From contig CANGYR010000008.1 of NCBI GenBank assembly GCA_947458275.1, positions 60,431-124,430 on the forward strand: a DNA stretch of 64,000 nt, written 5' to 3'. The DNA comes from Chitinophagaceae bacterium. Lineage in GTDB: Bacteria; Bacteroidota; Bacteroidia; Chitinophagales; Chitinophagaceae. Position 1 is the stretch's first letter. Each line of letters begins with the position of its first letter. Under the pieces are notes generated by a model. It was given only the letters and a program-made list of their open reading frames with translations, was not told the origin of the DNA and made no database searches. The translations under genes were made by a program, and so were the position numbers. This document shows positions 61,132-64,000 of the stretch, piece after piece.

Positions 61132-62286
61132 ATGCTTTCTACTTTAACCAACTGGCGTACGATCCTCTCTGCCATTGCCATCATCATTGTATCTGGAACG
61201 ATTTTTTACTCCAATTATCTCTCAGGAAAAATTGCAGCAGATGAAAGACAAAAAGTAAATGTATGGGCAGAATCTTTAAAAACAAGAAGCACCACAACAG
61301 ATGAATCGGCATTGAATTTAACCAATCTGATTGCCAGTGAGAATGATGATATTCCTATTATTGAGACTGATGAAAAAAATAATCCTACCGGTAACTATTT
61401 TAATATTCCTGCAAATTTGATAAAGGCAGATTCAAATTATTTAAAGAAAAAAGTAGCCGAATTTAAAAAACAACATAAATGCATTAAAGTTGAAATAAAT
61501 AAATCACCGCTTCTGTTCAATAATTATTACTACGGAGATTCTGAATTGCTGAAAGAAGTAAGATATTATCCTATTGTGCAACTTTTCATAGTCGCATTGT
61601 TTATTATCGTAACACTGGTGGCCATCTCTATCAGAAACAAATCTACCCAAAACCAGGTATGGGCAGGTATGGCAAAGGAGACAGCACATCAATTGGGCAC
61701 TCCTATCACCTCCCTTGAAGGCTGGGTGGAAATGCTTCGCGAATCTCCAGGAAATGAAAGGATTGCTACAGAAATCAATAAGGATGTTGAACGGCTAAAA
61801 CTGGTAAGCGACCGCTTCGGTAAAATAGGTAGCAAACCCCAGCTGGATAGGGTAAATATCATTCTGCAGATTGAAAATATTGTCAACTATGTGAAGAAAA
61901 TAGCTCCTAATAAAGTAAACTTTTTAATTACGGATCAAGGCGAAAAAGAAGTCAATGCCATGATCAATGCTCCCCTTTTTGACTGGGTTATTGAAAATCT
62001 TTTAAAAAATGCACTGGATGCATTGGATGGACATGGCACCATTACTACAAACATCACAAACAATCCTGCCGATATTTACATTGACATTACAGACACAGGA
62101 AAAGGAATCATCAAAAAAAATTTTCAAAATGTTTTCAAACCGGGCTTTACCACAAAAAAGCGCGGTTGGGGGCTAGGCCTATCATTAAGTAAAAGAATTA
62201 TAGAACAATATCATAAGGGGGAGCTTTTTGTAAAAGCCAGTGAACCCGGGAAGGGAACTACCTTCAGGATTGTCCTTAAAAAATAA
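61132..62286 (+). CDS. Membrane sensor histidine kinase
   Basis: 384 residues from the ATG at 61132 (a TTG five codons earlier is not preferred). TM1 at about 9-27 and TM2 at about 148-168 enclose a 120-residue periplasmic sensor. The H-box is MAKETAHQLGTPITSLEGW, with the HQLGTP form common in Bacteroidota; N-box VIENLLKNALDAL, G boxes DITDTGKGI and GWGLGLSLSKRII. There is no HAMP domain and no receiver, and no response-regulator gene is adjacent, so its partner is encoded elsewhere. Confidence 0.88.
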   Translation: MLSTLTNWRTILSAIAIIIVSGTIFYSNYLSGKIAADERQKVNVWAESLKTRSTTTDESALNLTNLIASENDDIPIIETDEKNNPTGNYFNIPANLIKADSNYLKKKVAEFKKQHKCIKVEINKSPLLFNNYYYGDSELLKEVRYYPIVQLFIVALFIIVTLVAISIRNKSTQNQVWAGMAKETAHQLGTPITSLEGWVEMLRESPGNERIATEINKDVERLKLVSDRFGKIGSKPQLDRVNIILQIENIVNYVKKIAPNKVNFLITDQGEKEVNAMINAPLFDWVIENLLKNALDALDGHGTITTNITNNPADIYIDITDTGKGIIKKNFQNVFKPGFTTKKRGWGLGLSLSKRIIEQYHKGELFVKASEPGKGTTFRIVLKK

Positions 62287-62348
62287 TAACTCTTCAATGT
62301 TGGAGATAAGACCAACAAGGGTTAATTTTGCACTCCTACTTCAAAAAT

Positions 62349-62432
62349 GCGGCGATGGCGAAATTGGTAGACGCACTACTTTGAGGTGGTAGCGCCCGAA
62401 AGGGTGTGGGAGTTCGAATCTCCTTTGCCGCA
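62349..62432 (+). tRNA. tRNA-Leu (GAG)
   Basis: Class II tRNA, 84 nt: acceptor GCGGCGA/TTGCCGC, D arm with GGTAGAC, anticodon loop TTGAGGT (anticodon GAG), variable arm GCCCGAAAGGGT, TTCGAAT loop, discriminator A. Confidence 0.95.
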
Positions 62433-62435
62433 CAG

Positions 62436-62461
62436 TAAAATCCCGCGTTAGCGGGATTTTA
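62436..62461 (+). terminator. Terminator of tRNA-Leu (GAG)
   Basis: TAAAATCCCGC/GCGGGATTTTA hairpin with GTTA loop, 4 bp past the tRNA. Confidence 0.85.
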
Positions 62462-62543
62462 CGTTTGAATGTTTGACGGTTTAGATGCTTAGGTTTGGTT
62501 GTAAAAAATTCTAAACACCTAAACGCCTAAACGACCTAAACCT
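62462..62543. repeat. Octamer word repeat in two inverted halves behind tRNA-Leu (GAG)
   Basis: Left half GTTTGAAT GTTTGACG GTTTAGAT GCTTAG GTTTGG; right half CTAAACAC CTAAACGC CTAAACGA CCTAAACC. The halves are complementary enough for a long hairpin across an A-rich loop. Starts at the last base of the terminator. Confidence 0.7.
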
Positions 62544-62597
62544 TTCTTTCGCCGCCGCCTTGTATTTTCACTAGCGGCCGTATAGTATAAAATAAGG

Positions 62598-63221
62598 CTA
62601 ATTGATCACCCAAACCAAACAGTTGCCATTCAAAAAAATGCCTTTAGCCGTTAATGTTACCGGAGTTTTTTTTGACACTATACATTCTGCCGTAAATGAA
62701 TCTCCATTATATCGAATATCGCGAATATGTAAATGCTCCCTGAAATCAACCCGAGCATTTCCATACCATTTATATAATGCTTCTTTAATACTCCAGCATA
62801 TGGTCAGTACACGGAACTCAGGCAACCTACTTTCAGAAAGTAAAGAATCTTCGTTTTCACTCAAAAACTTATGCTTAATCCGCAAAATTTTTTCCGTAGG
62901 AATTTCAATGTCAATACCTACGCGATTGATTTTGCTCACAATAGCCGCAGCATACTCTCCGCAATGTGATATGGAAAAATGAAACAACTCATCTGCCAGA
63001 TAAGGTTTATTGGTTTCCGCTATCTCAATCAGAGAAAGTGGGAAATCATCAAATAGTTCCGTCAGAATGAGCCGGCCGGCAAGATGTTGCAATCGTTTTT
63101 TGGGATGAGATACATTGCGGTTCAATGGTACCCGACTTAAAAAAAAATCTTCCTCCTCCGCTAGATGCCAAACCCCTATTTTTGTGTGCTCGTTGATATT
63201 TTGTTGATAAACCAATGGCAT
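62598..63221 (-). CDS. 4'-phosphopantetheinyl transferase superfamily protein (Sfp-like)
   Basis: 207 residues. Motifs: KKRLQHLAGRLIL, FHFSISHCGEYAAAI, VGIDIEIPTEKI (Mg-binding Asp and Glu), CWSIKEALYKWYG (catalytic Glu and Lys). Such enzymes transfer phosphopantetheine from CoA to carrier proteins. The sequence is of the Sfp/EntD type rather than AcpS, judged by length. No carrier protein or synthetase gene is nearby. It diverges from dcd with a 70-bp gap. Confidence 0.88.
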   Translation of the reverse strand: MPLVYQQNINEHTKIGVWHLAEEEDFFLSRVPLNRNVSHPKKRLQHLAGRLILTELFDDFPLSLIEIAETNKPYLADELFHFSISHCGEYAAAIVSKINRVGIDIEIPTEKILRIKHKFLSENEDSLLSESRLPEFRVLTICWSIKEALYKWYGNARVDFREHLHIRDIRYNGDSFTAECIVSKKTPVTLTAKGIFLNGNCLVWVIN

Positions 63222-63291
63222 TATTCAGCGCTGTTTTAAAAACTACAAAAGAAAAATTTATTTTTACAAAATAACTAATAAGTATCCACAA

Positions 63292-63828
63292 ATGATTTTA
63301 AGCGATAAACGAATTTTGGAAGAGATAGAAAAAGGGACCATCAAAATCACTCCCTATAAAAGAGATTGTCTGGGCAGCAACAGCTATGATGTTCACCTCG
63401 GACAACACCTGGCCACATATGACCAACACGAACTCGATGCCAAAAAACACAACACCATCAGCCATTTTGATATTCCTGATGAAGGATATGTACTTCAGCC
63501 CGACCGTTTTTATCTGGGCGTAACAGAAGAATACACCGAAACGCATGCTCATGTTCCATTTCTGGAAGGAAAATCATCCACCGGCAGACTGGGTATTGAT
63601 ATTCATGCTACCGCTGGCAAAGGCGATGTTGGATTTTGTGGCAACTGGACGCTCGAAATCTCCGTAAAACAACCGGTCAGAGTATACAAAGGCATGCCCA
63701 TCGGTCAACTTATCTATTTTCCGGTAGAAGGGGAAATTGAAGTGAAATACAACGAAAAGAAAAATGCCAAATACAGCGGACAACCGAACAGACCTGTGGA
63801 GAGTATGATGTGGAAGAATACATTTTAA
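63292..63828 (+). CDS. dcd: dCTP deaminase
   Basis: 178 residues. Starts MILSDKRILEEIEKGTIKI; GSNSYDVHLG is the substrate-binding region, FLEGKSSTGRLGIDIHATAGKGDVGFCGNWTLEI holds the catalytic Glu and the nucleotide loop, and PIGQLIYFPVEG the second nucleotide-binding loop. Converts dCTP to dUTP; length and motifs match the trimeric Dcd/DUT family. Whether it is mono- or bifunctional (with dUTPase) cannot be told. ATG start in a 70-bp divergent gap. Confidence 0.95.
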   Translation: MILSDKRILEEIEKGTIKITPYKRDCLGSNSYDVHLGQHLATYDQHELDAKKHNTISHFDIPDEGYVLQPDRFYLGVTEEYTETHAHVPFLEGKSSTGRLGIDIHATAGKGDVGFCGNWTLEISVKQPVRVYKGMPIGQLIYFPVEGEIEVKYNEKKNAKYSGQPNRPVESMMWKNTF

Positions 63829-63852
63829 TTTGAAGATTTGGAGATTTGAAGA
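63829..63852. repeat. Purine-rich octamer repeat at the dcd 3' end
   Basis: TTTGAAGA TTTGGAGA TTTGAAGA begins immediately behind the TAA of dcd. Its octamer is that of the 19.5- and 20.3-kb arrays, here in the sense direction of dcd. Confidence 0.65.
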
Positions 63853-64000
63853 TCACTGTTGTCCGGTTAAAACCCAAGTTACACCAATAGCTTCAATATT
63901 TACAACTGTTTCATTGATAGCTATGGTGTTTTTATAATTTGAAGCCCCTATGTTTTAAGCAGAGCTAAACAGACTTGGTTGCTGTTGATTTAGCCTTTCA
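63853..64000 (-). other. Right-edge segment with a coding-like minus-strand frame
   Basis: From about 63954 down to a TGA at 63853-63855 about 33 codons are open on the minus strand (…AINETVVNIEAIGVTWVLTG…), and in the same frame a TAA at 63955-63957 separates it from another open stretch (ERLNQQQPSLFSSA) that runs to the edge. Either two gene ends or one gene with a nonsense codon; too short to decide. Confidence 0.25.

Noticed and set aside
63850..63875. Insertion sequence end (CACTGTTGTCCGGTTAAAA)
   Set aside because: Looks like a possible IS terminal repeat, but no transposase or matching second end is inside the window; not supportable.

Overview
The window looks like a chromosomal segment of a Bacteroidota bacterium, probably from the Chitinophagaceae or a close group. 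Reasons: type IX secretion genes (a PorU2/PorV2-type pair, a PorP/SprF protein and a cargo protein with a type A sorting tail), a TonB-dependent receptor with a CarboxypepD-like plug extension, -7 boxes of the form TAnnTTTG, the almost complete absence of Shine-Dalgarno sequences, and the order rpsU-xerC-hpf-tRNA(Thr,Tyr,Gly,Thr)-tuf. The taxon is an inference from gene content and motifs; no search was run.

Layout. 1-3.3 kb (minus strand): translation block with the 5' part of tuf, four tRNAs, hpf, a XerC/D-type recombinase and rpsU. 3.3-13.3 kb: riboflavin synthase and a GT-C-like membrane protein (plus), then hscA and the porV2-porU2 pair (minus). 13.7-23.2 kb: tyrS and tRNA-Gln, a secreted protein, a PafA-type phosphatase, an alpha-oxoamine synthase (serine-palmitoyltransferase-like), a SYLF protein, a DUF6600-like protein, and a MarR-DUF6069 operon with a clear promoter and operator. 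23.2-25.8 kb: methyltransferase, formylglycine-generating-enzyme-like protein and a WlbB-like acetyltransferase.

25.8-46.8 kb is a nearly gap-free minus-strand exopolysaccharide locus. From its 5' end it reads: GT4, a remnant of the priming phosphoglycosyltransferase, PorP/SprF protein, Wza-like exporter lipoprotein, Wzc-like tyrosine autokinase, Wzx flippase, then glycosyltransferases, two pyruvyltransferases, several left-handed beta-helix acyltransferases and a Wzy-like polymerase. This is a Wzx/Wzy-type machine for an acidic, acylated polymer, but its initiating enzyme survives here only as a 43-codon C-terminal stub, so priming must be supplied from elsewhere.

47.1-56 kb: a TylF-like methyltransferase, a 1559-residue T9SS adhesin-like protein with a large internal duplication, and its TonB-dependent receptor neighbour. 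56.3-59.2 kb: a methyltransferase, a GH1 beta-glucosidase remnant, and an arsR-acr3-arsC operon. 59.4-64 kb: tRNA-Leu and tRNA-Gly, a small membrane protein, a GT2, an orphan histidine kinase, tRNA-Leu, a phosphopantetheinyl transferase and dcd.

The least explained signals are non-coding: (1) a 62-bp stem-loop repeat in four copies that fills the gaps in front of two unrelated genes and supplies the CATG of their start codons; (2) dispersed intergenic arrays of degenerate 7-8-bp words, often in two inverted halves and often at gene or tRNA 3' ends; (3) one such array whose conserved edge includes the last codons and stop of two adjacent unrelated genes. Several broken genes were also found (phosphoglycosyltransferase stub, GH1 stub, frameshifted small ORF, a GT4 whose conserved N-terminus has no ATG/GTG/TTG start). 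I saw no CRISPR array, transposase gene, prophage or obvious defence system.
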